This document shows, piece after piece, positions 35,200 through 44,342 of a stretch of 64,000 bases of DNA; position 1 is the stretch's first letter, and each line of letters starts with the position of its first letter. Source of the DNA: Tuberibacillus calidus DSM 17572 (GTDB lineage Bacteria; Bacillota; Bacilli; Bacillales; Sporolactobacillaceae); contig NZ_AUMM01000003.1 in assembly GCF_000430685.1 (NCBI RefSeq), positions 1-64,000 of the forward strand, read 5' to 3'. A model generated the notes under the pieces. The model had not been told where the DNA came from. It saw only the letters and a program-made list of their open reading frames with translations, and ran no database searches. Both the position numbers and the translations under genes were made by a program.

Positions 35200-36301
35200 T
35201 GAAAAAATGAAAGTATTGATTGCAGGAATTGGTTTGATCGGCGGATCGTTGGGACGAGCGATTCGAAAAGGGCAAGATGTTTTTATTACTGGTTGGGATA
35301 TTGATGACCGAGCGGCTGAACGCGCTTTGGAATTAGGCATTATTGATGAAAAAGCTCCGACACTTGAAGCAGGAGCAAAAGAAGCGGACATCATTATCCT
35401 CGCTTCCCCCGTTGGCAGCGTTTTACAAAATTTAGATGCCTTAAGCCGCATGACGCTTAAACCAGATGTCATCATTACAGATACCGGAAGTACCAAGAAA
35501 ACAGTCTGTGAACATGCAAAAAAGGTGTTGGGTGGCCGATATCTTTTTATCGGCGGCCATCCGATGGCGGGTTCACATAAAAGCGGCGTGGAGGCGGCGA
35601 ATGGGGATTTATTTGAAAACGCGTTTTTCTTTTTGACACCTGAAGCGGATGTACCCGCTCTGCCCCTTACCCGTCTGAAGGATATTCTCAAAGGGACGCG
35701 GGCGAAATTTATGACGATCGATCCGGCCACCCATGACCGAATCGTTGGGGTTCTCAGCCATTTTCCGCATATTGTCGCAGCCGCCCTTGTTCATCATTTA
35801 AAGGAGTTTAATGGGGAAGGGTTGGACCTGAAGCAATTTGCAGCCGGCGGTTTTCGGGATATTACGAGAATTGCCTCATCGGACCCGTTTCTTTGGCAAG
35901 ACATCATCCTTCACAATCGGGATGTGTTACTGAACTTGTTCCAATCTTGGGAAGACATCATGAGGCGGGTAAAAAAGAAGATTAAGAACGGTGATCCTCA
36001 AGCCATTCAAAGTTTTTTTCGTGAGGCAAAGTTTTTTCGCGACGGTTTTCCCATCAAACAAAAAGGCGCTATACCCTCAACGAACGACTTATATGTGGAT
36101 ATCTCCGATCGTCCTGGTGAAATTGCTAAAGTGACAGGCCTCCTTGCCGAAGCTGGGATTAGTTTGACAAATATACAAATTATTGAATGGCGTGAAGCGA
36201 TCTCTGGCGTTTTACGGTTATCGTTTAGGACCGTAGAGGATCGCGATCAAGCTGCAGCATTGCTTCAGAATGCCGCTTATAATACTTATTTTAACGATTA
36301 A
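35183..36301 (+). CDS. tyrA: Prephenate dehydrogenase with ACT domain
   Basis: NAD-dependent conversion of prephenate to 4-hydroxyphenylpyruvate for tyrosine. The 372-residue protein has an N-terminal Rossmann motif (IAGIGLIGGSLG) and the active-site segment GGHPMAGSHKSG near residue 132. A C-terminal ACT domain (about residues 300-370, from NDLYVDISDRPGEIAKVTG) probably senses tyrosine. It overlaps hisC by 17 bases. Confidence 0.94.
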   Translation: MMKQVDEKMKVLIAGIGLIGGSLGRAIRKGQDVFITGWDIDDRAAERALELGIIDEKAPTLEAGAKEADIIILASPVGSVLQNLDALSRMTLKPDVIITDTGSTKKTVCEHAKKVLGGRYLFIGGHPMAGSHKSGVEAANGDLFENAFFFLTPEADVPALPLTRLKDILKGTRAKFMTIDPATHDRIVGVLSHFPHIVAAALVHHLKEFNGEGLDLKQFAAGGFRDITRIASSDPFLWQDIILHNRDVLLNLFQSWEDIMRRVKKKIKNGDPQAIQSFFREAKFFRDGFPIKQKGAIPSTNDLYVDISDRPGEIAKVTGLLAEAGISLTNIQIIEWREAISGVLRLSFRTVEDRDQAAALLQNAAYNTYFND

Positions 36302-36468
36302 ATGATGGGCATTCGGACAATGGTAGGTTAAGCGCAACTTTATACATCTTTTGTGATGGTATGGCGGTTACGTCCGTCAATCCTCTGTAATTAGGAAGTT
36401 GCAGCATGATTCGTGTAGCGAATGTGATCTGGTAAAAACACAATGAATGTTGGATGGAAGGTGATGTT

Positions 36469-37746
36469 TTGGGAAAAAAATCAGTAAAAGGGAAGGTACA
36501 AGTTCCTGGAGACAAATCCATTTCTCACCGAGCCGCTATTTTTGGAGCCATGGCAGTCGGGAAAACTGTGATTCATGGTTATTTGACCGGAGAAGATTGC
36601 CTTCATACCTTAAGTTGTCTTGAAGCGCTCGGTGTTCAAATAGATCGTCAAGAAAAAACGGTCATCATCAACGGAACCGGATGGAAGAACTTGCGCGAAC
36701 CGAAGACTGTGCTTGATGTCGGAAATTCGGGAACGACGATGCGCTTATTGCTCGGTGTATTGGCTGCCCAGCCTTTTTATACTGTTCTTTCAGGTGATAA
36801 AAGTTTAAATGAACGCCCGATGCGCCGGGTTTCCATTCCGCTGACCGAAATGGGTGCACGCTTTGACGGCCGTGAAAACGGAAATAAAGCGCCGCTTTCA
36901 GTAAGAGGGAATGCATTGCGACCGATCACTTACCAGTCCCCCGTTGCCAGCGCCCAGGTGAAATCGGCTATCCTGCTTGCAGGCTTGCAAACCGAAGGCG
37001 TGACAACGGTGGTGGAGCCGGTGGCAAGCCGTGATCATACGGAACGAATGATCGAAGCATTTGGCGGTTCGATCGACACCAACGGGACCCGTCATTCGGT
37101 AAAAGGGAGGCAAAAGTTGATAGGAACAGAAATCGTCGTACCCGGCGATTTCTCTTCGGCAGCATTTCTCATCGCTGCGGCACTTGTTACAGAAAACAGT
37201 GTATTGACGATTGAAAATGTCGGCATTAATCCGACGAGAACCGGCATGCTGACGATTTTAAAACAAATGGGTGCAAACATTGAACTTTTCAACCAAAGGG
37301 AATTGAACCGTGAACCGGTCTGCGATATATTGGTGCGCTCATCCGCCCTAAAAGGGACTGTGATTGAAGGAGCGGTGATCCCCCGATTAATTGATGAAAT
37401 TCCCATTCTTGCGCTCATTGCCTCACAAGCAGAGGGACGGACCGTCATTAAAGATGCTGGCGAGTTAAAAGTTAAAGAGACCAATCGAATTCAAACGGTG
37501 GTTTCCGAGCTGAAAAAATTAGGCGTCGATATTGAAGCGACTGATGACGGCATGATCATTGAAGGCGACCCTGACAAAGTGCTCTCTGGCGGTGTCGTCA
37601 ATGCTTATGGCGACCATCGCATGGCGATGATGCTTATGGTCGCATCTTTAATCAGTGCTGATCCGTTAGTTATTTTAGAGGCTGAAAGCGCCGCCGTCTC
37701 TTTTCCTGGGTTTGATCGGCTTTTATCTGCAATTACACGCGATTAA
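36469..37746 (+). CDS. aroA: 3-phosphoshikimate 1-carboxyvinyltransferase (EPSP synthase)
   Basis: Adds enolpyruvate from PEP to shikimate-3-phosphate (named aroE in B. subtilis). The 425-residue protein has VPGDKSISHRA near the start, GNSGTTMRLLLG near residue 89, RPMRRV, and the late motif KVKETNRIQTV with GDHRMAMM. TTG 36469 lies after GGAAGGTGAT; ATG 36454 is in frame but has no ribosome-binding site. A gap of about 165 bases separates it from tyrA, so it may have its own promoter. Confidence 0.94.
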   Translation: MGKKSVKGKVQVPGDKSISHRAAIFGAMAVGKTVIHGYLTGEDCLHTLSCLEALGVQIDRQEKTVIINGTGWKNLREPKTVLDVGNSGTTMRLLLGVLAAQPFYTVLSGDKSLNERPMRRVSIPLTEMGARFDGRENGNKAPLSVRGNALRPITYQSPVASAQVKSAILLAGLQTEGVTTVVEPVASRDHTERMIEAFGGSIDTNGTRHSVKGRQKLIGTEIVVPGDFSSAAFLIAAALVTENSVLTIENVGINPTRTGMLTILKQMGANIELFNQRELNREPVCDILVRSSALKGTVIEGAVIPRLIDEIPILALIASQAEGRTVIKDAGELKVKETNRIQTVVSELKKLGVDIEATDDGMIIEGDPDKVLSGGVVNAYGDHRMAMMLMVASLISADPLVILEAESAAVSFPGFDRLLSAITRD

Positions 37747-37762
37747 AAATTTAGAAATATCA

Positions 37763-37791
37763 TTGAATTATTTCTATTATACCTGTATAAT
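37763..37791 (+). promoter_or_regulatory. Sigma-A-like promoter pointing at a terminator
   Basis: TTGAAT at 37763-37768 and TATAAT at 37786-37791 are 17 bases apart. A terminator follows at 37832-37861, so initiation here would give an RNA of about 60 bases or a leader for ypiA. Confidence 0.45.
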
Positions 37792-37831
37792 AAAAGCAAA
37801 TGGTTTCTCTCCACTCCATCCATATTCCATT

Positions 37832-37861
37832 AGAACCCTTTAGAACGGGTTCTTTTTTTTA
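37832..37861 (+). terminator. Rho-independent terminator downstream of aroA
   Basis: AGAACCC and GGGTTCT form the stem, followed by at least eight T residues. Confidence 0.8.
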
Positions 37862-37906
37862 TTGACTTTCATATTTTGTAATAGGACAAGGCTCTGGAGG
37901 TGAAGG

Positions 37907-37972
37907 ATGCGCCCTGTATGTCACACGGCTTTCGCATTTCTTGAAGGTCATGCGATAAAAAGCTATGATTAA
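37907..37972 (+). CDS. Possible 21-residue peptide before ypiA
   Basis: A strong GGAGGTGA lies just before ATG 37907, which opens a 21-codon frame (MRPVCHTAFAFLEGHAIKSYD) ending at TAA 37970. It has no recognisable family. The ribosome-binding site is the only support, so it may be a leader peptide or chance. Confidence 0.25.
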   Translation: MRPVCHTAFAFLEGHAIKSYD

Positions 37973-38032
37973 ATTACGATTTTTGGACTGTTTCAACAAG
38001 GTAAAAGCAGGCTGACTGATTAATGGGAGTGC

Positions 38033-39298
38033 ATGATCATGAATGATGAATTAACCTTGGCTGTGACATTAGTGCAAACAGGGCAATATGAAGAAGGACT
38101 ACAAAAATTAAAGGCGCTTTTGGCAAAATCTGATGATGAGATCGCCTTTCAAATCGCTTCGCTTTACGAGGAATGGGGCATGGTGGATGAGGCTTATAAA
38201 ATACTTAGCCGTCTTGCCCAAAAACACCAGGGGGATTCACATATTTTGCTATCCCTCGCGGAAAGCGCCATTGATTTAAATCGAGAAGATGAGGCGGTGG
38301 AATGGCTTTTAAAAATTCACCCGCTGGACGAAAACTATTTGAGCGCCCAAGTGTTGCTCGCGGATCTTTACCAAGCACAAGGCTTTGAGGAAGCGGCGCA
38401 TCGTCACTTGATGTTGGCGAAAAAACAAGCGCCAAATGAACCGATCATTGACTTTGCTCTTGCCGAATTTTACTTTTCTTTTGGTTATTACGGGAAAGCA
38501 GAAGACAAGTATAAAGCGGTGCTTCATGCCGAAAGCCTTGCTCATGAAAATATCCCGTTGAAATTGGCAGAGTGCTTATCTTTAAACGGTAAATTTGAAG
38601 AAGCGCTGATTTATTATAAGAAGGGTCTGGAACGGGAAAAAACACCGGATGGTCTTTTCGGTTTGGCTGTCACGGCCATGCGCATTGAAAAATATCAAAC
38701 AGCCATTCGCGCGTTAACCGAGTTAAAAGCGATGGATCCGGATTACAGTACGCTATATCCCGTTTTAGCCGAAGCCTATGAGAAGGAAAAAGCTTATGAA
38801 GAAGCGCTTTCGGTTTTGGAAGATGGGTTGAAAGTCGATGAACAAAACGAACGGCTTTTGCTAATGGCTGGCGATCTGGCCGTTAAAATGAACCAACAAG
38901 AAAAAGCAGAATGGTTTTATGAACGTTTGTTGGAATGGAACCCTGAACATACGGAAGCACTAAAAAAATTGTTAACACTTAAAAAGGAAGCTGGGAAAAC
39001 GGCGGAAATTATTCAAAGACTGACGCAAGATGAAGCCGATGACCCGGAAATCCTTTGGTACCTGGCGGAAGCCTACCGAGCAGAAGAGGAATTGGAAAAA
39101 GCGTTGTCCATTTTCAGCTCGATTAAAGATTATTTTAGGGGTGATCCTGACTTTTTGGAAAGTTATGGGCAAACGCTCTGGGAGCTTGGGCAAAGGGAAC
39201 TTTCGCTTGAGGTTTTTGAACAGGCGTTAGAAATCGATGGTACGAATGAGACTTTGAGGGATTTTGTCGAACGAATCCGGCAGGAGAATTTCGGTTGA
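38033..39298 (+). CDS. ypiA: Tetratricopeptide-repeat protein YpiA
   Basis: A 421-residue helical protein made of about ten TPR-like repeats across its length (for example EEALIYYKKGLER and EKALSIFSSIKDY). Such proteins act as protein-binding scaffolds; the specific role of YpiA is not known. Position after aroA and before ypiB matches B. subtilis. ATG 38033 and ATG 38039 are both possible starts, with GGGAGTG upstream. Confidence 0.82.
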   Translation: MIMNDELTLAVTLVQTGQYEEGLQKLKALLAKSDDEIAFQIASLYEEWGMVDEAYKILSRLAQKHQGDSHILLSLAESAIDLNREDEAVEWLLKIHPLDENYLSAQVLLADLYQAQGFEEAAHRHLMLAKKQAPNEPIIDFALAEFYFSFGYYGKAEDKYKAVLHAESLAHENIPLKLAECLSLNGKFEEALIYYKKGLEREKTPDGLFGLAVTAMRIEKYQTAIRALTELKAMDPDYSTLYPVLAEAYEKEKAYEEALSVLEDGLKVDEQNERLLLMAGDLAVKMNQQEKAEWFYERLLEWNPEHTEALKKLLTLKKEAGKTAEIIQRLTQDEADDPEILWYLAEAYRAEEELEKALSIFSSIKDYFRGDPDFLESYGQTLWELGQRELSLEVFEQALEIDGTNETLRDFVERIRQENFG

Positions 39299-39371
39299 AT
39301 GGTGAACTAATCCAATAAAGGTTTGGCATAAACGCTAGTGTACGAAGAAATAATGTGAAGGGGGGTTGCTT

Positions 39372-39911
39372 GTGGAACAGACGATATCCATCGAAGATAA
39401 GCGAGCGTTTCTAAAGTGGTTTTTAAGGCATTATCAATTAAAGAATCGCGAATGCGTCTGGTTATTGAATTATATTTTAAGTGATAATCAATTGATTAAC
39501 ATCTTGCGCTTCGTTGACACGATCACAGACTGCCCGCGGGCGATGATGATTTCGGAAAAACGGTCTCAAGCATCACCATTCATGTATCGCAAGGGCACCG
39601 TGGAAACGGATCAGCCGGAAAAAGCCTTTCACGATCTTCGCCTGGATACGGTTGAACCGATATATGTGAAACTGATCTTTCCTGATTCCTCCCGTTCTTC
39701 GGAATATGTTTGCGTCTTAGAGGACAATCCCTATGCATTAAAACAATTGCAACAAACCTATCACCAAATCGCCGACCGTATCTTGCACGAAGCGATGAGA
39801 GATTTTCAAATTCAAAAGCTTTACGAAGCGATCGATCAGGCTTTGGACCGACGGGATGAGGTGGCCTTTTACCAACTTGTTGCCAAATGGCGCGATATTA
39901 GCCAACAATAA
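39372..39911 (+). CDS. ypiB: UPF0302 family protein YpiB
   Basis: A 179-residue cytosolic protein with the UPF0302 features FLKWFLRHYQLKNRECVWLL near the start and a C-terminal IDEAL-like segment (about residues 140-175, with YEAIDQALDRRDEVAFYQL). In B. subtilis the homologue has been linked to qcrA/cytochrome regulation, but its biochemical role is uncertain. GTG 39372 follows GGGGGG by six bases. It lies in the ypiA-ypiB-ypiF-qcrABC order. Confidence 0.82.
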   Translation: MEQTISIEDKRAFLKWFLRHYQLKNRECVWLLNYILSDNQLINILRFVDTITDCPRAMMISEKRSQASPFMYRKGTVETDQPEKAFHDLRLDTVEPIYVKLIFPDSSRSSEYVCVLEDNPYALKQLQQTYHQIADRILHEAMRDFQIQKLYEAIDQALDRRDEVAFYQLVAKWRDISQQ

Positions 39912-39933
39912 CTGTTATCTACTTATATTGCAA

Positions 39934-39964
39934 GACCTGCCAAGAGGCGGTCTATTTTTTTTTT
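39934..39964 (+). terminator. Rho-independent terminator after ypiB
   Basis: GACC-GCC pairs with GGCGGTC with one bulged base, around AAGA, and is followed by a long T-run. Confidence 0.7.
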
Positions 39965-40121
39965 GACTATTTCATTTAAACAACGACAAACCATAATGCC
40001 GAATGTTTAAATATGATGCATCTGAATGGACCGCTCGTTTATTGCTGATGCTTGGCATGATGCGATGGCTTCGATAAAATCAAATCAATAGATGAACACA
40101 ATGGAGTGGGAGGAATCGCTC

Positions 40122-40580
40122 ATGAGATGGATAGCAACAGATATTCAAAAATATTTGGAACAAAAAGCGTTCATCGACACGGTGCTCATACCGCTTGTTC
40201 CGGTGGCGTGGGGAGAAGATCTTGTCCCTGCAGTAAGAGAAGGGGAATTCATTCTGACCCTTATTTCTGAAACCGAACGGCAATTGCAAGGCCGTGTCGT
40301 TTTAATGCCCCCCTTTACTTACCTCAAAAATGAACCCATTGAGCAAACTTTAGAGCGACTGTCCCGTTGGGAAGAGGTCATTAGGTCGGAAAATGTCAAA
40401 TGTGTCTTTTTTGTGACAGCGGATGTGACGTGGAAAAAATATGAGGAGCGCTTGAAAACCTTGATATGGGCGGCACCCATCCCGCTTGAGCACATGGATG
40501 AGCGCTACCTCAAAGAATTTGTTGACGAAAATGTTGGTTTTATTATGAGGAAAATCACAGAAATATGGCGAATTTCGTGA
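40122..40580 (+). CDS. ypiF: DUF2487 family protein YpiF
   Basis: A 152-residue soluble protein starting RWIATDIQKYLEQKAFIDTV, characteristic of the DUF2487/YpiF family found just before qcrA in Bacillales. GGGAGGA lies eight bases before ATG 40122; the longer frame from 40092 was not used. No catalytic motif is evident and the function is unknown. Confidence 0.75.
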   Translation: MRWIATDIQKYLEQKAFIDTVLIPLVPVAWGEDLVPAVREGEFILTLISETERQLQGRVVLMPPFTYLKNEPIEQTLERLSRWEEVIRSENVKCVFFVTADVTWKKYEERLKTLIWAAPIPLEHMDERYLKEFVDENVGFIMRKITEIWRIS

Positions 40581-40600
40581 ATAAAACTCTCTGAATTTTA

Positions 40601-40630
40601 TTGACATGGCCTAAATGGTTGCGCTATCAT
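40601..40630 (+). promoter_or_regulatory. Promoter of qcrABC
   Basis: TTGACA at 40601-40606 and TATCAT at 40625-40630 are 18 bases apart, about 70 bases before the qcrA start. Confidence 0.6.
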
Positions 40631-40697
40631 GGGAATGTCCTAGTAATATGTGAATTTTATAATGTTATCTGAATTCCTATAGAATAGGGGGGGAATC

Positions 40698-41207
40698 ATG
40701 AGCAACAAGGAGCATGATGTGACCCGACGCCAATTTTTAAACTACACTTTAATGGGTGTAGGCGGATTCATGGCAGCCGGGTTATTGACGCCGATGGTTC
40801 GCTTCGCGATCGATCCGCTCCTCCGCGAAGAAAAAGGCGGTAAGATGGTAGATGTCATGGCCGTCAAGGATATTACGACCGAACCGCAACGCAAAACGTT
40901 TTCGATTGACAAGGTTGATGGGTGGCACAAGTTTAAGGAACAAAAAATTGCCTACATATTTAAGAAGGACAACGGCGAAATTATGGCTTTGTCACCGGTT
41001 TGCACCCATCTCGGCTGCACAGTGTCATGGAACGATGATCCGGCCCACCCTAATCAGTTCCACTGCCCATGTCATGGCGGGCGTTACACGAAGGACGGAA
41101 TCAACATTCCCGGTACTCCCCCGCCTGCGCCGCTTAGTGTTTACGAAATGAAAGTAAAAGATGGTAGGTTATATCTTGGTGCTGAAAAACCGAGAGGGGG
41201 GGCTTAA
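40698..41207 (+). CDS. qcrA: Menaquinol:cytochrome c reductase iron-sulfur subunit (Rieske)
   Basis: Carries the 2Fe-2S cluster of the bc complex. The 169-residue protein has a twin-arginine type N-terminus (TRRQFLNY) with one membrane segment (about residues 17-33). A C-terminal Rieske fold has cluster motifs CTHLGC and CPCHGG. It starts the qcrABC operon, with a three-base gap to qcrB. Confidence 0.96.
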   Translation: MSNKEHDVTRRQFLNYTLMGVGGFMAAGLLTPMVRFAIDPLLREEKGGKMVDVMAVKDITTEPQRKTFSIDKVDGWHKFKEQKIAYIFKKDNGEIMALSPVCTHLGCTVSWNDDPAHPNQFHCPCHGGRYTKDGINIPGTPPPAPLSVYEMKVKDGRLYLGAEKPRGGA

Positions 41208-41210
41208 TAA

Positions 41211-41882
41211 ATGTTACAAAAAGTGTACGATTACATTGACGAACGGTTGGATATTACACCGCTTTGGCGTGACTTAGCCGACCATGAAGTCCCCGAGCAT
41301 GTCAATCCGGCTTACCATTTTTCGGCATTTGTCTATTGTTTTGGTGGGTTGACGTTTTTTACGATCGTCATCCAAATTTTATCCGGGATGTTTTTGACTA
41401 TGTATTATGTACCGGATATTAATAACGCTTGGGATTCGGTTTATTACTTGCAGAACCAAGTGGCTTACGGCCAAATTGTTCGAGGCATGCACCATTGGGG
41501 CGCAAGCATTACCATTGTGATGGTTTTCCTACATACTTTGCGCGTCTTCTTTACTGGGGCCTATAAAAAACCGAGAGAGCTGAACTGGATCGTTGGTGTC
41601 CTTTTATTCTTTGTTATTCTTGGCCTCGGCTTTACGGGTTATTTATTGCCATGGGATATGAAAGCACTGTTTGCGACCAAGGTCGGCCTGCAAATTGCTG
41701 AATCATTCCCGTTTATCGGTGATTGGATTAAACTATTGCTTCAAGGAAGTGATATCGTCGGCGCCCAAACACTGGCTCGTTTCTTTGCCATTCACGTCTT
41801 CTTCCTGCCAGCGCTTTTAATGGGCTTGATGGCCGCCCACTTCCTCATGATCCGCCGCCAGGGCATATCCGGGCCGCTATGA
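41211..41882 (+). CDS. qcrB: Menaquinol:cytochrome c reductase cytochrome b subunit
   Basis: Cytochrome b6-type integral membrane subunit of 223 residues with four membrane helices and the paired histidines that bind two hemes b (for example MHHWGASI and the later AIHVFFLPALLMGLMAAH). It belongs to the split b6/IV arrangement, with subunit-IV sequence carried on QcrC. Confidence 0.95.
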   Translation: MLQKVYDYIDERLDITPLWRDLADHEVPEHVNPAYHFSAFVYCFGGLTFFTIVIQILSGMFLTMYYVPDINNAWDSVYYLQNQVAYGQIVRGMHHWGASITIVMVFLHTLRVFFTGAYKKPRELNWIVGVLLFFVILGLGFTGYLLPWDMKALFATKVGLQIAESFPFIGDWIKLLLQGSDIVGAQTLARFFAIHVFFLPALLMGLMAAHFLMIRRQGISGPL

Positions 41883-41918
41883 TGGCCATCTATTTCATGA
41901 AAAAAGGGAGGGAAATCC

Positions 41919-42680
41919 ATGCATCGTGGTAAAGGAATGAAGTTCGTCGGTGACTCGAGGGTACCGGATAAAGCCAAATTTGTCCCTCCGAAGGATTATT
42001 CCGAATATCCGGGAAAAACAGAGGTCTTTTTGCCAAACTTCCTGTTAAAAGAATGGATGGTTGGTGCCGTTTTCTTAATCGGTTTTCTAATATTGACGAT
42101 GTCCGATGCGGCACCGCTGGAAAAGGAAGCCGATCCGACGAGTTCAGGGTATATTCCCCTGCCTGACTGGTATTTCTTATTTTTATACCAACTCTTAAAA
42201 TATCCTTATGCCTCCGGTCACTTTAAATTGATTGGGACCGTTATCATCCCTGGGCTTGCAGCTTTAGCATTGCTGCTTGCTCCGTGGCTGGATCGCGGTT
42301 TTGAGAGGCGCCCAGTGAAACGGCCGATTGCAACAGGCATTATGCTTTTAACGGTCGTATCCATTGTTTATTTAACATGGGAAGCCACCGTTTCCCATAA
42401 CTGGGCACTGTCTGAGGAACAAGGTAAAATTGTAAAACAAGTGGAAGTTGATAAAAGTTCCAAAGGATATCAGCTATATAGTCAGAACTGTGCAGGTTGC
42501 CATGGCAATAATTTAGACGGCGGTGTCGGTCCAGCCTTAATCGGTCAGAACTTGCCCGAAGCTGTCGTCGAATCAATGGCAACAAAAGGTGGGGGCAACA
42601 TGCCGCCGGGTGTTTTTAAAGGTTCCGAAGAAGATCTGAAAACGCTGGCAAAATTCGTCTCGGAAGTAAGTAAAAAATAA
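41919..42680 (+). CDS. qcrC: Menaquinol:cytochrome c reductase cytochrome c subunit
   Basis: Fusion of a subunit-IV-like membrane domain (about residues 45-165, with PLPDWYFLFLYQLLKYP) and a C-terminal cytochrome c domain. The heme c attachment motif is CAGCHG near residue 193, with a likely methionine ligand in GGNMPPG. This fused layout is typical of Bacillus QcrC. It completes the respiratory complex. Confidence 0.95.
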   Translation: MHRGKGMKFVGDSRVPDKAKFVPPKDYSEYPGKTEVFLPNFLLKEWMVGAVFLIGFLILTMSDAAPLEKEADPTSSGYIPLPDWYFLFLYQLLKYPYASGHFKLIGTVIIPGLAALALLLAPWLDRGFERRPVKRPIATGIMLLTVVSIVYLTWEATVSHNWALSEEQGKIVKQVEVDKSSKGYQLYSQNCAGCHGNNLDGGVGPALIGQNLPEAVVESMATKGGGNMPPGVFKGSEEDLKTLAKFVSEVSKK

Positions 42681-42684
42681 TTCC

Positions 42685-42710
42685 GAGCTGGCATTTTGCC
42701 AGCTTTTTTC
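42685..42710 (+). terminator. Rho-independent terminator after qcrC
   Basis: GCTGGCA and TGCCAGC pair around TTT, followed by six T residues, a few bases after the qcrC stop. Confidence 0.85.
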
Positions 42711-42785
42711 TTATACTTTGAGATAAATGGCTTGTGAAACACGGAAGCTACCTTGCATCAATTAAAAAATAAATGAGGGTTCAGG

Positions 42786-43382
42786 ATGGTTTCTCTACGC
42801 GTTCTGCTTTTCCATAAACAGGTACTTTTACTACTTCTCATTATTAACGCTCTTGGAACAGCTTATGGTTATTATTGGTATAAGGTTCAACTCGTTGAAA
42901 CACCGTTTTACTTTTTACCGTTTGTCCCCGATAGTCCCACGTCCAGCCTGTTTTTTTGCATTGTCTTACTAGGTTTTTTATTTAAAAAACATTTACCTTT
43001 GTTTGAGGCCTTAGCGGTGACGCATCTCTTTAAATATGGCGTCTGGGCGGTGGGCATGAATGTGGCGACGGGATTCGTTGGCTATACACTCGAATGGGGA
43101 AACTATATGCTGATCTTTTCACATGCGTGTATGGCGTTGGAAGGCGTTTTATATGCCCGTTATTTTAAAATTAAGCCGTGGCATTTGGCGGCCTCCGGCA
43201 TTATCCTTTTACATAATGAAATGATTGACTACGTCTTTCATATGATGCCGTGGTATTTCCAACTCATTCATTATGAACGGCTCATCGGTTATCTCACGTT
43301 TTGGTTAAGCTTGCTTAGCATTTATGTGGCTTATTTACTTTGTCTCAAATACCCTAAACGGGAAATCGATCCTTTCTATTAA
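42786..43382 (+). CDS. ypjA: DUF1405 membrane protein YpjA
   Basis: A 198-residue protein with about five to six membrane segments and conserved aromatic/histidine motifs (YGYYWY, LTFWLSLLSIY). The DUF1405 family sits directly downstream of qcrC in Bacillales and is often thought to be linked to the bc complex, but no activity is established. Confidence 0.78.
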   Translation: MVSLRVLLFHKQVLLLLLIINALGTAYGYYWYKVQLVETPFYFLPFVPDSPTSSLFFCIVLLGFLFKKHLPLFEALAVTHLFKYGVWAVGMNVATGFVGYTLEWGNYMLIFSHACMALEGVLYARYFKIKPWHLAASGIILLHNEMIDYVFHMMPWYFQLIHYERLIGYLTFWLSLLSIYVAYLLCLKYPKREIDPFY

Positions 43383-43453
43383 ACGGCATAAACCTGTCCA
43401 ATCTTTCATATATTGTGATAGTACAAATTGGAAGATCGAAGGGACGTTTGCCG

Positions 43454-44254
43454 ATGAAAGTTTGGGCAGTTTGCTTAGTTTGTCTGTTTTCCTTAAGCAT
43501 ACCTTTACATGGATTTGCCCGTTCGGATCTTGCGCCACGACAAACATTGACGGGTTTAGCCAACCGTGTTTATGAGGCGGTTTCGAATCAAACGGCTGAA
43601 ATGGCGATTGACGCATTAAATACCTTTGAAAAAACCTGGGAGGAGGTCGAAAGAACCGACCATACCATATCTCCCATCGCAAGTCGCACGGTCACAACAC
43701 AAGTGGAAACGCTGCGTGAAACACTGGAAAATAATGAAGACAGAGATCAATGGAATGCGGCTGGTGTCACTTTTCGTCTCGCTGTCGATGCGGTTGTGAA
43801 TGCCGAACATCCTTTGTGGATGGGGATGAGGGATAAAGTGCTCGGAAGCTTCCAAAAAATCATCCGCGATGTCAATGAGGATCAAGACCGGGCGTTTCAA
43901 ACGGACTTTAATCACTTCCTTTCGCTTTATCAAATGATTTATCCGTCTCTCGTGATTGATGAAAAACGTGAAACTGCCCAACTCCTTGAATCCGAGATCA
44001 ACCATATCATGAATGACCGCATGACGATTGTTCAAAATAAAACGATGCATCTACCCCATCTCCAAAAGATTTATGAGGACTTAAAAAAGATTTTTGGCAG
44101 TTCGGAGGCAGTGTCCGGCTTCCTTCATACGCCGGAAATGTGGCCGCCGTCCGTGATCATCGGTGGCATTGTCCTTCTTACATTATTGTATGTCACCTGG
44201 AGAAAATATAGGGGTGAAGGCGTTCAAAAGGAAATACCTGTGACGAAACGGTGA
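43454..44254 (+). CDS. ypjB: Sporulation protein YpjB
   Basis: A 266-residue protein with a signal peptide or N-terminal anchor (about residues 3-21). A long helical extracytoplasmic part and a C-terminal membrane segment (about residues 232-250, SVIIGGIVLLTLLYVTW) follow, ending in a basic tail. This bitopic design and the position after ypjA match YpjB, which is annotated as a sporulation protein. ATG 43454 fits the start of the signal peptide; the frame upstream to 43415 does not. Confidence 0.78.
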   Translation: MKVWAVCLVCLFSLSIPLHGFARSDLAPRQTLTGLANRVYEAVSNQTAEMAIDALNTFEKTWEEVERTDHTISPIASRTVTTQVETLRETLENNEDRDQWNAAGVTFRLAVDAVVNAEHPLWMGMRDKVLGSFQKIIRDVNEDQDRAFQTDFNHFLSLYQMIYPSLVIDEKRETAQLLESEINHIMNDRMTIVQNKTMHLPHLQKIYEDLKKIFGSSEAVSGFLHTPEMWPPSVIIGGIVLLTLLYVTWRKYRGEGVQKEIPVTKR

Positions 44255-44342
44255 CATTGATGAACGTGAACGGCACGTAAATTGACAATTGGTGCAAGTT
44301 TGACTAAAATTGACCTTAAGAAAACCCATGGAGGGATTAATA

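Noticed and set aside
35179-35730. 183-residue minus-strand open frame
   Set aside because: Shadow of tyrA, with Ser/Pro/Ala-biased composition and no ribosome-binding site.
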